Of a DNA stretch of 64,000 nucleotides, positions 25,671 through 33,855 are shown one piece after another (within the stretch, counting starts at the first letter, position 1; every line of letters starts with the position of its first letter). Under the pieces are notes generated by a model. The model worked only from the letters and a program-made list of their open reading frames with translations. It was not told where the DNA came from and made no database searches. The translations under genes and the position numbers were made by a program. Source of the DNA: Streptomyces sp. H27-C3 (lineage in GTDB: Bacteria; Actinomycetota; Actinomycetes; Streptomycetales; Streptomycetaceae); NCBI RefSeq assembly GCF_030063415.1, contig NZ_JASITA010000027.1, positions 47,934 through 111,933 on the forward strand. Direction: 5' to 3'.

Positions 25671-26318
25671 GTGAATGTATTGCTAGACCACTTGCCGGAG
25701 TTCCGTGACGGCTTCATAGGAACCGTTCTGCTGACCGCCGCCAGTGCGCTGTTCGCGATGGTACTGGGCGTTGTCATGGCCGGTTTCCGTGTTTCTCCCG
25801 TACCGCCCTTGAGGTTCTTCGGCACCGCCTGGGTCACGCTCTTCCGTAACACTCCGCTGACGCTGCTGTTCCTCGTCGTCTGGTTCGTGGTGCCGGCCGT
25901 TTTCGGTACCGGCATGAACCCGTGGGTCAAGGGCCTGCTCGCGCTCAGCTGCTACACGTCCGCCTTCGTCTGTGAGGCCGTCAGGTCCGGCGTCAGCACC
26001 GTGTCGCTCGGCCAGGCCGAGGCGGCCAGGTCGCTGGGCATGACGTTCTTCCAGACCTTGCGCATGATCATCCTGCCCCAGGCGACCCGCACCGTGGTCG
26101 CGCCGCTGAGCAGCATCTTCATCGCGCTCACCAAGAACTCGGCGATCGCGGGAGCGTTCAGTGTCACCGAGCTCTTCGGTGTGCAGAAGATGCTGAGCGA
26201 CCAGGGCTTCGCCATCGCCCCGATCTTCCTCTGGGTGGCTCTCGCCTACCTGATCATCACCTTCACCATCAGCGGTCTCTTCCGGCTGCTCGAGCGGCGC
26301 CTGGAGGTCGCACGATGA
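25671..26318 (+). CDS. gluC: Glutamate ABC importer permease 1
   Basis: A 215-residue permease with about five membrane segments. It has the HisMQ-type inner-membrane motif: VTLFRNTPLTLLFLVVW at the start of the domain and EAARSLGMTFFQTLRMIILPQA as the EAA loop contacting the ATPase. It starts at GTG 25671 with GAGGA upstream. Its stop overlaps the gluD start (ATGA), so the two permeases are coupled and probably form a heterodimer. Confidence 0.92.
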   Translation: MNVLLDHLPEFRDGFIGTVLLTAASALFAMVLGVVMAGFRVSPVPPLRFFGTAWVTLFRNTPLTLLFLVVWFVVPAVFGTGMNPWVKGLLALSCYTSAFVCEAVRSGVSTVSLGQAEAARSLGMTFFQTLRMIILPQATRTVVAPLSSIFIALTKNSAIAGAFSVTELFGVQKMLSDQGFAIAPIFLWVALAYLIITFTISGLFRLLERRLEVAR

Positions 26319-27280
26319 GTTCGAGCGTCCTGTATGACGCCCCGGGTCCCAAAGCCCGGGTACGTAACCGCATCTACAGCGCGGTCGGGTCCCTCCTGGT
26401 GGTCGGACTGATCGCCTTCGCGATCTTCCGGCTCGCCGACCGGGGCTACCTCGCGCCCGAGATGTGGAACATCTTCAACAACACCGGCGTCCGGACGAGG
26501 ATCGCCGAAGGCATCCTGTCCACCGTGCAGGTCTTCGCGGTGGCAGCGGTGCTGTCGCTGGTGCTCGGTGTCCTGCTGGCCGTGGCGCGGCTCTCCGACC
26601 ACCGGGCGGTGAGCGCGGTGGCCACCGGGTTCATCGAGCTGTTCCGGGCCGTCCCGCTGCTGATCACCATCTACGCGCTGTGGGTTCTCTTCCTGACCTA
26701 CAAGAGCAACCTGGGGTTCATCGGCGAGAGTTCGGCCTACTGGGCCCTGGTCATCGGACTCAGCGTCTACAACGCGTGCGTCCAGGCCGAAGTTCTCAGG
26801 GCCGGTATCAACGCCGTGCCCAAGGGACAGGTCGAGGCCGCATACGCACTGGGTCTGCGCAAGTCGCAGGTCATGACGATGCTGCTGATACCGCAGGCAG
26901 TGCGCTCCATGCTGCCGACGATCATCAGCCAGCTGGTGGTGACCCTCAAGGACACCTCGCTCGGCTACATCATCACGTACGCGGAGCTGCTGTTCGCGGC
27001 CCGCAGGTTGGCCAACAACATCATCGTCAACGACGAGAGCCCGTACGTTCCCGTGGTCATCGTCGTCGGCACCATCTACGTCGCGATGTGCCTTGCACTG
27101 TCCTCACTGGCCACTTGGCTGGAGAAGCGCGGCCGCCGGGCCAAGACCGGCATCACGCCGGCCGCGGCGGCCGAGCCACTGGAGGCGCCCGGTGTGCTCG
27201 ACGCATCCGGGGGTCCGCTCGGGCCGCACGCCAAGGGCGGGGCCGCCGATCCCGACGGGCCTGCCGACAAGAAGAACTGA
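26315..27280 (+). CDS. gluD: Glutamate ABC importer permease 2
   Basis: A 321-residue permease of the same family: FIELFRAVPLLITIYALW, then the EAA loop VEAAYALGLRKSQVMTMLLIPQAVR. About five membrane segments are followed by a hydrophilic tail (about 270-321) rich in Ala/Gly/Pro. The ATG overlaps the gluC stop. It is the last gene of the operon, followed by a terminator hairpin. Confidence 0.92.
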   Translation: MSSSVLYDAPGPKARVRNRIYSAVGSLLVVGLIAFAIFRLADRGYLAPEMWNIFNNTGVRTRIAEGILSTVQVFAVAAVLSLVLGVLLAVARLSDHRAVSAVATGFIELFRAVPLLITIYALWVLFLTYKSNLGFIGESSAYWALVIGLSVYNACVQAEVLRAGINAVPKGQVEAAYALGLRKSQVMTMLLIPQAVRSMLPTIISQLVVTLKDTSLGYIITYAELLFAARRLANNIIVNDESPYVPVVIVVGTIYVAMCLALSSLATWLEKRGRRAKTGITPAAAAEPLEAPGVLDASGGPLGPHAKGGAADPDGPADKKN

Positions 27281-27286
27281 CGATAC

Positions 27287-27317
27287 GTAAGGCAGCGGCC
27301 CCGCGCCGCTGCCTTAC
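27287..27317 (+). terminator. Terminator of gluABCD
   Basis: A 13-bp perfect stem, GTAAGGCAGCGGC with GCCGCTGCCTTAC, around a 5-base loop directly after the gluD stop. It is a strong hairpin without a long T-run. Confidence 0.8.
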
Positions 27318-27423
27318 ATCACTTGACGCAAGCACTCGCAGTGGGTTGCATACGTTCTGTGATCGTGCACCGGGTTCAAACTGCCACTTCCCGCAAGTCC
27401 GTACGGACCGGAGGGGACGCGCC

Positions 27424-29052
27424 GTGGACCCGGTGATCGTCGTTGGTGCCGGTCCCGTCGGACTGGCACTGTCCCTGGCGCTCGCCGCCCAGGGCGTCCC
27501 CTCCGTCGTACTCGACGAGGGCTCCGGCAAAGAAGAAGTGCGTACGGCCCGTACAGCCGTCCTGCGGCCGGACACCGCCGAGCTGGTGGAGCGGCTCGGT
27601 TGCGCCGCCGTCCGTGACGAGGGGGCCCTCTGGGCCGGCTGGCGGTCCATGCGGCGCAAGCAGGACATCAGGTATCTCTCCCTCGGCGAGGACGGCGACC
27701 CGCCCGCTCCGCTGCATCTGCCGCAGCACGCGCTCACCAACGGTCTGCGGGACGCCGCCGACGAACAGGAGCTCGTACGGATCGTCACGCACAGTCGTCT
27801 CGACACCGTCGAGCAGGACGCCGACGGCATCACCGCGCACACCCGGGAACCCGGCTCCACCTGGTGGCGCGGCAGTTTCCTGGTCGGCTGCGACGGCGCC
27901 CGGTCGACGGTGCGCAAGCTCCTCGACATCCGCTTCCCGGGGCGTACAGCGGTGGAGCGGCACGCCGTGGCCGCGCTGCGCACCGAGCTGCCCTGGCCCG
28001 GCGAAGCGTTACTCCACAGGCTGCCGCCGTGGCGCACGGGCGGCGAGGAAGTGACCGCCCGGCCGCTGCCCGGCGACCTGTGGCGGCTGGACTGGCTGCT
28101 GCCGGCGCGCGGTGAGCTGGTGACACCCGAGGCCCTGGTGACACGGGTGCGGGACACCTTGGCCGGCTGGTGCGGCGAGACACCTCCGTACGACCTGATC
28201 GACACCGGTGTATACACCCTCCACCACCGGCTGGCCCGCCGCTGGCGCGTGGACAGGGCCTTCCTCGCCGGAGACGCGGCCCATCTGCTCGGCGCGCTGG
28301 GCACCCAGGGCATCGACGAGGGCCTGCGGGACATCGACAACCTGGCCTGGAAGCTGGCACAGGCCTGGCACCTGGGGGCGTCGGAGACGCTGCTCGACAG
28401 TTACCAGGCGGAGCGGCGCACCGCCGTCGCCGCCCGGCTGCGCGCCGCCGACCAGGCGCTGCCGATACTGCGCAGTGGCGGCGGCCTGCGCACGTACCTG
28501 CCGGGCACCGCACGCGGGCACGATCAGATGCTGACGGACGGACATCTGGGGCGCGGCGCGCTGGGGGCGCCACCCGAGTACACGCGCTCCCCCCTCGCAC
28601 CCCCGCACGCCGAGGCGCAGACGCTCGTCGGTACGCCGCTGGGCGGACCGATCGCGGATGTCAGGGCGACGGCGACGGACGGCACGACCGTAAGGCTGCG
28701 GGACCGGCTGGGGCGCGGGCGGCTGCTGGTGACGCTGGTCGCACCGGGCACCGGCGTATGGGACCGGCGGCACTGGATGAGCGCAGGGGTGATGCCACGA
28801 CTGGCCGCCGCGGTGACGGCCCTGCCCGTGACGGCCGAGCTGCTGGTCGTCGAGAGCTACCCGGGGGCGTCCGCGCACACTGTGCTGCTCGTACGGCCCG
28901 ACGGGCACCTGGTCACCGCGCTCAACGGGGTGCGGCCAGCCGAGCTGCACGCGGCGGCGGACGCGGCGCGCGGAGGCGCGCCGTTCACGGCGGGCGCCCC
29001 TCCCCACGCCGACAGTACCGGCCGGACCGACCGGACTGCGGACATCAATTGA
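27424..29052 (+). CDS. FAD-dependent monooxygenase (aromatic hydroxylase type)
   Basis: A 542-residue flavoprotein hydroxylase. The N-terminal FAD fold is VIVVGAGPVGLALSLALA. A DG motif (FLVGCDGARSTVRKLL) and the GD motif RAFLAGDAAHLLGALGTQG, followed by GLRDIDNLAWKLA, are present. A C-terminal thioredoxin-like domain (about 400-530) fits the phenol-hydroxylase/MhpA class. It starts at GTG 27424 after GGAGGGG. The substrate is unknown. It stands alone between gluD and the cysteine operon; its stop codon overlaps the predicted -35 box of that operon. Confidence 0.85.
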   Translation: MDPVIVVGAGPVGLALSLALAAQGVPSVVLDEGSGKEEVRTARTAVLRPDTAELVERLGCAAVRDEGALWAGWRSMRRKQDIRYLSLGEDGDPPAPLHLPQHALTNGLRDAADEQELVRIVTHSRLDTVEQDADGITAHTREPGSTWWRGSFLVGCDGARSTVRKLLDIRFPGRTAVERHAVAALRTELPWPGEALLHRLPPWRTGGEEVTARPLPGDLWRLDWLLPARGELVTPEALVTRVRDTLAGWCGETPPYDLIDTGVYTLHHRLARRWRVDRAFLAGDAAHLLGALGTQGIDEGLRDIDNLAWKLAQAWHLGASETLLDSYQAERRTAVAARLRAADQALPILRSGGGLRTYLPGTARGHDQMLTDGHLGRGALGAPPEYTRSPLAPPHAEAQTLVGTPLGGPIADVRATATDGTTVRLRDRLGRGRLLVTLVAPGTGVWDRRHWMSAGVMPRLAAAVTALPVTAELLVVESYPGASAHTVLLVRPDGHLVTALNGVRPAELHAAADAARGGAPFTAGAPPHADSTGRTDRTADIN

Positions 29053-29079
29053 CCCTCACAGGCGCACATGGTGTACTCC
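29049..29079 (+). promoter_or_regulatory. Promoter for the leaderless cysteine-responsive leader
   Basis: TTGACC (29049-29054) followed 19 bases later by TACTCC (29074-29079), a poor -10 match, placing a start site at about 29085, the GTG of the leader peptide. The transcript would then be leaderless. This assignment is inferred from position and the loose consensus. Confidence 0.45.
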
Positions 29080-29084
29080 GAAGC

Positions 29085-29171
29085 GTGACCGACACCAATG
29101 TGCGCCTGTGGCGGAGAGTCCATATGGACCTCGTCCGCTATGCGGGCTGCGTGTGTCAGCCGTCCTGCTGA
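29085..29171 (+). CDS. Cysteine-rich leader peptide upstream of cysteine dioxygenase
   Basis: A 28-residue ORF (GTG 29085; ATG 29124 is an alternative) ends CVCQPSC: three Cys codons within the last seven. Short polycysteine ORFs in front of cysteine or sulfur genes are known in mycobacteria and annotated in Streptomyces as 'putative leader peptide'. The bases encoding its end, CCGTCCTG (29160-29167), are exactly complementary to CAGGACGG (29235-29242), which contains the ribosome binding site of the dioxygenase. A ribosome at the leader stop codon would cover the first strand and expose that site. It therefore probably tunes the operon to cysteine supply. Confidence 0.75.
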   Translation: MTDTNVRLWRRVHMDLVRYAGCVCQPSC

Positions 29172-29242
29172 TTCGCCCTCGTTCCTCGCGCCGTGCCGTG
29201 CTCTGCTCATGGCCGCGCGTCCACGCGAACTTCTCAGGACGG
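29160..29242 (+). promoter_or_regulatory. Putative cysteine attenuator: leader tail pairs with CDO ribosome binding site
   Basis: The 8-bp perfect pairing of 29160-29167 with 29235-29242 would close a loop of 67 bases and occlude the AGGAC site seven bases before GTG 29248. No terminator-like hairpin with a T-run is seen, so control would be on translation initiation. Confidence 0.5.
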
Positions 29243-29247
29243 TCCTT

Positions 29248-29829
29248 GTGTCTCTCCCCGCACCTCTTTCTGCTGTGCCCGAGCGCGCCGCAGCCGCCAC
29301 CACCCCTGCCGACCGCGCTTCGGGTTCTTCCTCCGCGGGTCCCTCCTCTGCGGAACTGCTCGAATTCGTACGTCGTACCGCTGCCGACGCCTCGCTCGTG
29401 GCCTCCCTTCCGCTCGACCCCGGGGGGCGCACCTGGGTACGCCTCGACGGGCCCTCCGGGAGTGAGGCATGGCTCATCGGATGGCCGCCCGGCAGCGGTA
29501 CCGGCTGGCACGACCACGGCGGCTCGCACGGAGCCTTCGCCGCCGCGGGAGGCTCACTGCGCGAGGAGTCACTCGCGGCGCGCCTGCCCACCGAGGGCTG
29601 GAAGACCCTCGAACTGGCCGACGGCGTCGACCGTGAGCGGCAGCTGACAGCCGGCCAGGGGCGCGCCTTCGGTGCCCACCATGTCCACCAGGTGCTGAAC
29701 GAGTCCCCGGGCGAACACGCGATCTCCGTGCACGCCTACTACCCGCCGCTGCCGATGATGCGGCGCTACAGCCGCACCGGCGCGGTGCTGCGCCTGGAGC
29801 ACGTCGAGCGTCCGAAGGAGTGGCAGTGA
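29248..29829 (+). CDS. Cysteine dioxygenase
   Basis: A protein of about 193 residues of the cupin-fold cysteine dioxygenase family, which oxidises L-cysteine to cysteine sulfinate using non-haem iron. The metal-binding segment WHDHGGSHGAF (about 92-102) and the third His in GAHHVHQVLN are present, followed by a C-terminal YYPPLPMMRRY. GTG 29248 with AGGAC upstream is chosen; ATG 29209 is an alternative. It has a Ser/Ala-rich N-terminal stretch. It overlaps the rhodanese gene by four bases, so the pair forms a cysteine/sulfur-detoxification operon behind the cysteine leader. Confidence 0.88.
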   Translation: MSLPAPLSAVPERAAAATTPADRASGSSSAGPSSAELLEFVRRTAADASLVASLPLDPGGRTWVRLDGPSGSEAWLIGWPPGSGTGWHDHGGSHGAFAAAGGSLREESLAARLPTEGWKTLELADGVDRERQLTAGQGRAFGAHHVHQVLNESPGEHAISVHAYYPPLPMMRRYSRTGAVLRLEHVERPKEWQ

Positions 29830-30227
29830 ACGGGAAGCCGGTCGGCATCGACGAACTTCTGAGGCGCGTCCGCGAGGGGCTCGACCGCGTAGGCCCTCAG
29901 GAGGCCTTCGAGGCAGCCTCGGCGGGCGCCCTGCTCGTGGACATCCGGTACGCCGAACTGCGCGAGCGGGACGGGCTGATTCCCGGGGCGCTGGTCATCG
30001 AGCGCAACGAGCTGGAGTGGCGGCTCGACCCGCAGGGCAGCCACCGGGCCGCGGAGGCCACCGACCATGATCTGCGGGTCGTGGTGATCTGCAACGAGGG
30101 ATACGCGTCCAGCCTCGCGGGCGTCTCCTTGCGGCAGCTGGGGCTGCACCGGGCAACGGACCTCGACGGCGGCTTCCAGGCATGGCGGGCGGCGGGGCTG
30201 CCGGTGACACCGCCGGTGAGGCCGTAA
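29826..30227 (+). CDS. Rhodanese-like sulfurtransferase
   Basis: A 133-residue single-domain rhodanese. It has LLVDIRYAELRERDGLIPGA at the start of the domain, the active-site loop VICNEGYASSLAG with the catalytic Cys, and a C-terminal DLDGGFQAWRAAGLPV. GTG 29826 overlaps the dioxygenase stop, with GAAGGAG upstream. It probably moves sulfane sulfur arising from cysteine catabolism (inference from the operon). Confidence 0.9.
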   Translation: MNGKPVGIDELLRRVREGLDRVGPQEAFEAASAGALLVDIRYAELRERDGLIPGALVIERNELEWRLDPQGSHRAAEATDHDLRVVVICNEGYASSLAGVSLRQLGLHRATDLDGGFQAWRAAGLPVTPPVRP

Positions 30228-30323
30228 GGACGACGTAGGGGCGGTAAGGAACGCCCTCGCGGAAGGCCCCCCTACCGATGTGCGGGGCTGTTGGCGCGTG
30301 GGCCGGACCCGCCCGGGAGGTGG

Positions 30324-31595
30324 CTACTGCTTGGCCGTGGCCCCCTCCGCCGGGCGGGCCTTCAGAGCCGCCCGGCCCGGCAGCGGCGTCGCCACCAGGA
30401 CGAGCAGCCCGGCGGCACAGACCACGGTGGCGTACACCAAGGGCTGTACCGCAGGGGCCGCGTTGCCCGTCATGCCGACACTGAGCGCCGTCAGCACCGC
30501 GAGCGCCATGCCCGTGCCGAGGGAGGCAGCGATGAGCAGGACCGTCAGGGCTTCGACGCGAACCATTCGCAGGATCTGACGGCGGGTGGCGCCGGCCAGC
30601 CTCAGCATCGCGAACTCACGGATGCGTTCGGAGACCGACATGGCGAGGGCGTTCACGACGGTGATGGCGGTGAACGCCAGGACCAGCCGCATGGCCAGGT
30701 AGTTCACCTCGGCGTTGCCGCGCTGCTGCTCGGCCTGGAGACGGTCGACGCCAGTGGGATCGAGGACGGAGACGGCCTGGGCGATGTCCTTCTTCAGCCG
30801 TCCGATGTCCGTGCCCGTTTCGAGGAGCACACCGATGGCGGTGACCTGGCCGGGGTGGGCGGCCAGCCGCTCGGCTTCCGCGGTGGAGAAGAAGAGGGAC
30901 GTCTGGCGGCGCAGATCACCACTGCGGCCCGCGTCGGGCGTGGGCGCCGCGATGCCGGTGATTCGGTACGTACGCGGGGACCGGGTGGACTGGACAGTGA
31001 GCCGGTCGCCGGGGGCGAGATCGGCGCGGGCGGCGAGGCCACGATCGACGACCAGGTCGGTGGGGGCCTTGGGGGAGTCGCCGCGGGTGAGGGTGAATGG
31101 GGTCAGGGCAGCGGAGGCCCAGGCATAGCCGTAGAAGGTCCGGCCGTCGGCGGCCGGGAGGAAACGGCCGTCCGGGGCCACGGGATGCGCGGGGAAGGTG
31201 AGCTCGGGAACGGCGGCGCGTACACCTTCGACGGCGCGGACGCGCCCCACGGTCTGCGCGGGCAGCCAGGCTCGCTCCGCCATCGGCTTGGTCTTGGTCT
31301 TGGTCTTGGTCTTGCCGTTGCCTTTGTGCTTGACGGTGGTCTTGTGCACGTTCTGGTCGGCGGAGACCACGAGAGGGGCCGCGGCGTAACGCTCGGTGGC
31401 GATCGCGCCGCGAAGGCCGGTCTCCAGGAGGGAGCCGCAGGCGCCGGTGTTCAGGCCGAGGGCTCGGGCAAGGATCGCCGAAGTGGCCGGGCCGTGGAGG
31501 GACAGGTGCCGAAGAATCTGCTGTCGCCGCGGCTGCGCCAGCGCCTTGAGGGCGGCCAGCTCCGCGATCTCGGTACCACCGGGGTACTTTGCCAT
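30324..31595 (-). CDS. Chimeric gene: ArsR-type HTH N-terminus fused to FtsX-like ABC permease segment
   Basis: A 423-residue frame. Residues about 1-55 (GGTEIAELAALKALAQPRRQQILRHLS, then GLNTGACG) are the winged-helix start of an ArsR-type regulator, including the recognition helix. From about residue 56 (LLETGLRGAIATERYAAAPLVV) the sequence is the extracytoplasmic and C-terminal half of a MacB/FtsX-like permease, with three membrane segments near the end (about 305-410). The regulator's dimerisation part, an ATPase and the permease's first half are missing, so an internal deletion most likely fused two genes in frame. A KTKTKTKTK stretch is coded by a hexanucleotide repeat (31287-31314). 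It may be expressed but is probably non-functional as a transporter. Confidence 0.6.
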   Translation of the reverse strand: MAKYPGGTEIAELAALKALAQPRRQQILRHLSLHGPATSAILARALGLNTGACGSLLETGLRGAIATERYAAAPLVVSADQNVHKTTVKHKGNGKTKTKTKTKPMAERAWLPAQTVGRVRAVEGVRAAVPELTFPAHPVAPDGRFLPAADGRTFYGYAWASAALTPFTLTRGDSPKAPTDLVVDRGLAARADLAPGDRLTVQSTRSPRTYRITGIAAPTPDAGRSGDLRRQTSLFFSTAEAERLAAHPGQVTAIGVLLETGTDIGRLKKDIAQAVSVLDPTGVDRLQAEQQRGNAEVNYLAMRLVLAFTAITVVNALAMSVSERIREFAMLRLAGATRRQILRMVRVEALTVLLIAASLGTGMALAVLTALSVGMTGNAAPAVQPLVYATVVCAAGLLVLVATPLPGRAALKARPAEGATAKQ

Positions 31596-31910
31596 ACGTA
31601 CACAATTGCCTGTGCACAAGTAGCTGTGCACTGGGTCCGACCTGCACATTTACCCGGGGGTTAACCCCACCAACCAGTGCGGGCAAGCCAGTTGAGCCGA
31701 TACCGTAGTCCGACCGGGCGGCCCTGGGCCAGTCCGAAGCCGTGGCCGCGGGCCGGCCGGGGCCGGGAGACAAGGTCCGAAGCCGGGGCCGCTCGAAGGC
31801 GGTCCGAGTCCACCCGGCCTCCGCTCAGCTCTGCTCGGAGCAGGCCGTACCAAACGCCCCCCGCGTCGCTCAGAGCAGGCCGCACGGCCGAACGCACGCC
31901 CACGCGTCGC
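31596..31910. other. Gap between fusion gene and recX
   Basis: 315 bases without a supported gene. Near 31612-31631 two GTGCAC palindromes lie 14 bases apart, a possible operator for the minus-strand fusion gene. A 15-base direct repeat, CGCGTCGCTCAGAGC, occurs at 31862-31876 and again at 31903-31917, where it covers the recX stop codon. Confidence 0.5.
31612..31631. promoter_or_regulatory. Paired GTGCAC sites upstream of the HTH-permease fusion
   Basis: GTGCAC at 31612-31617 and 31626-31631, each self-complementary, 14 bases centre to centre, 16 bases upstream of the fusion gene start. The arrangement suits a dimeric winged-helix repressor such as the lost full-length ArsR-type protein. Confidence 0.35.
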
Positions 31911-32504
31911 TCAGAGCGGGTCGTACTCCACGCCCTCCGTGTCGTCCTCGCCCTCTTCTTCCAACGCGCGCCTGACCACCCGCAGGGCCATGCCCTCCGA
32001 GTACCCCTTGCGGGCGAGCATGCCCACGAGACGGCGCATTCGGCGGTCGCGCTCCAGGCCGCGGGTGGAGCGGAGCTTGCGGGCGACGAGCTCGCGGGCC
32101 CGCTCCTCCTCCTGATCGGAGTCGAGCTGGCCCACGGCCTCGTCGATCAGGGCCGCGTCCACTCCTTTGGTCCGCAACTCCCGCACGAGCGCCCGCCGGG
32201 CCAGACCCCGGCCGTGGTGGCGGGACTCCACCCAGGCGTCCGCGAAGGCCGCGTCGTTGATGAGCCCGACCTCTTCGAAGCGGGACAGCACCTCGTCCGA
32301 AATCTCTTCGGGGACGTCCCGCTTCTGGAGCGCGTCCGCCAACTGTTTGCGTGTACGCGGATTCCCGGTGAGCAGGCGCAGGCAGATCGCACGCGCCTGC
32401 TCACCGGGATCCTGAGGCGGCAGGCGCTCCCCGGCCCTCGACGGGGCGGAGCTGCCGCTGTCCTCTGCGTCCGTACTCCCCGGCCAGTCCATTCTCCGGG
32501 TCAT
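31911..32504 (-). CDS. recX: Regulatory protein RecX
   Basis: A 197-residue RecX, modulator of RecA filaments. It shows the tandem three-helix repeats of the family: ICLRLLTGNPRTRKQLADAL, then LINDAAFADAWVESRHHGRGLARRALVREL, and MLARKGYSEGMALRVVRRAL. The N-terminal 30 residues are acidic and disordered. The ATG lies 3 bases after the recA stop codon, so the two are co-transcribed, the usual actinobacterial order. Confidence 0.93.
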   Translation of the reverse strand: MTRRMDWPGSTDAEDSGSSAPSRAGERLPPQDPGEQARAICLRLLTGNPRTRKQLADALQKRDVPEEISDEVLSRFEEVGLINDAAFADAWVESRHHGRGLARRALVRELRTKGVDAALIDEAVGQLDSDQEEERARELVARKLRSTRGLERDRRMRRLVGMLARKGYSEGMALRVVRRALEEEGEDDTEGVEYDPL

Positions 32505-32507
32505 GGC

Positions 32508-33671
<1,164 letters not shown>

Positions 33672-33714
33672 GGGTTCCACCCGATTTGCTTGAGTCGATC
33701 GCTTCACATCCAAG

Positions 33715-33737
33715 ACGCTAACCCCTGCCACTGACAA
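33715..33737 (-). promoter_or_regulatory. RecA-NDp / PafBC-type damage promoter of recA
   Basis: On the minus strand TTGTCAGTG (33737-33729), an 8-base spacer, then TAGCGT (33720-33715). This matches the actinobacterial LexA-independent DNA-damage promoter pattern TTGTCRGTG-N8-TAgnnT recognised with PafBC. It lies 43 bases upstream of the recA start. Confidence 0.75.
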
Positions 33738-33802
33738 TGCGTCCCGACGCCGTCCTGGCCTGTGGATAACTCAAGGAGAGAAACCGGGCCAGAACTCCAT
33801 GA

Positions 33803-33814
33803 GAATGGATGTTC
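33803..33814. promoter_or_regulatory. LexA-box-like site upstream of recA
   Basis: GAATGGATGTTC, one base from the actinobacterial SOS consensus GAAC-N4-GTTC. It lies about 130 bases upstream of the recA start and about 66 bases beyond the damage promoter, as in other Streptomyces recA regions. Confidence 0.55.
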
Positions 33815-33855
33815 GATTTCGGTGTCAAGCGCACCACACCCACCCCGTCCGAGTC

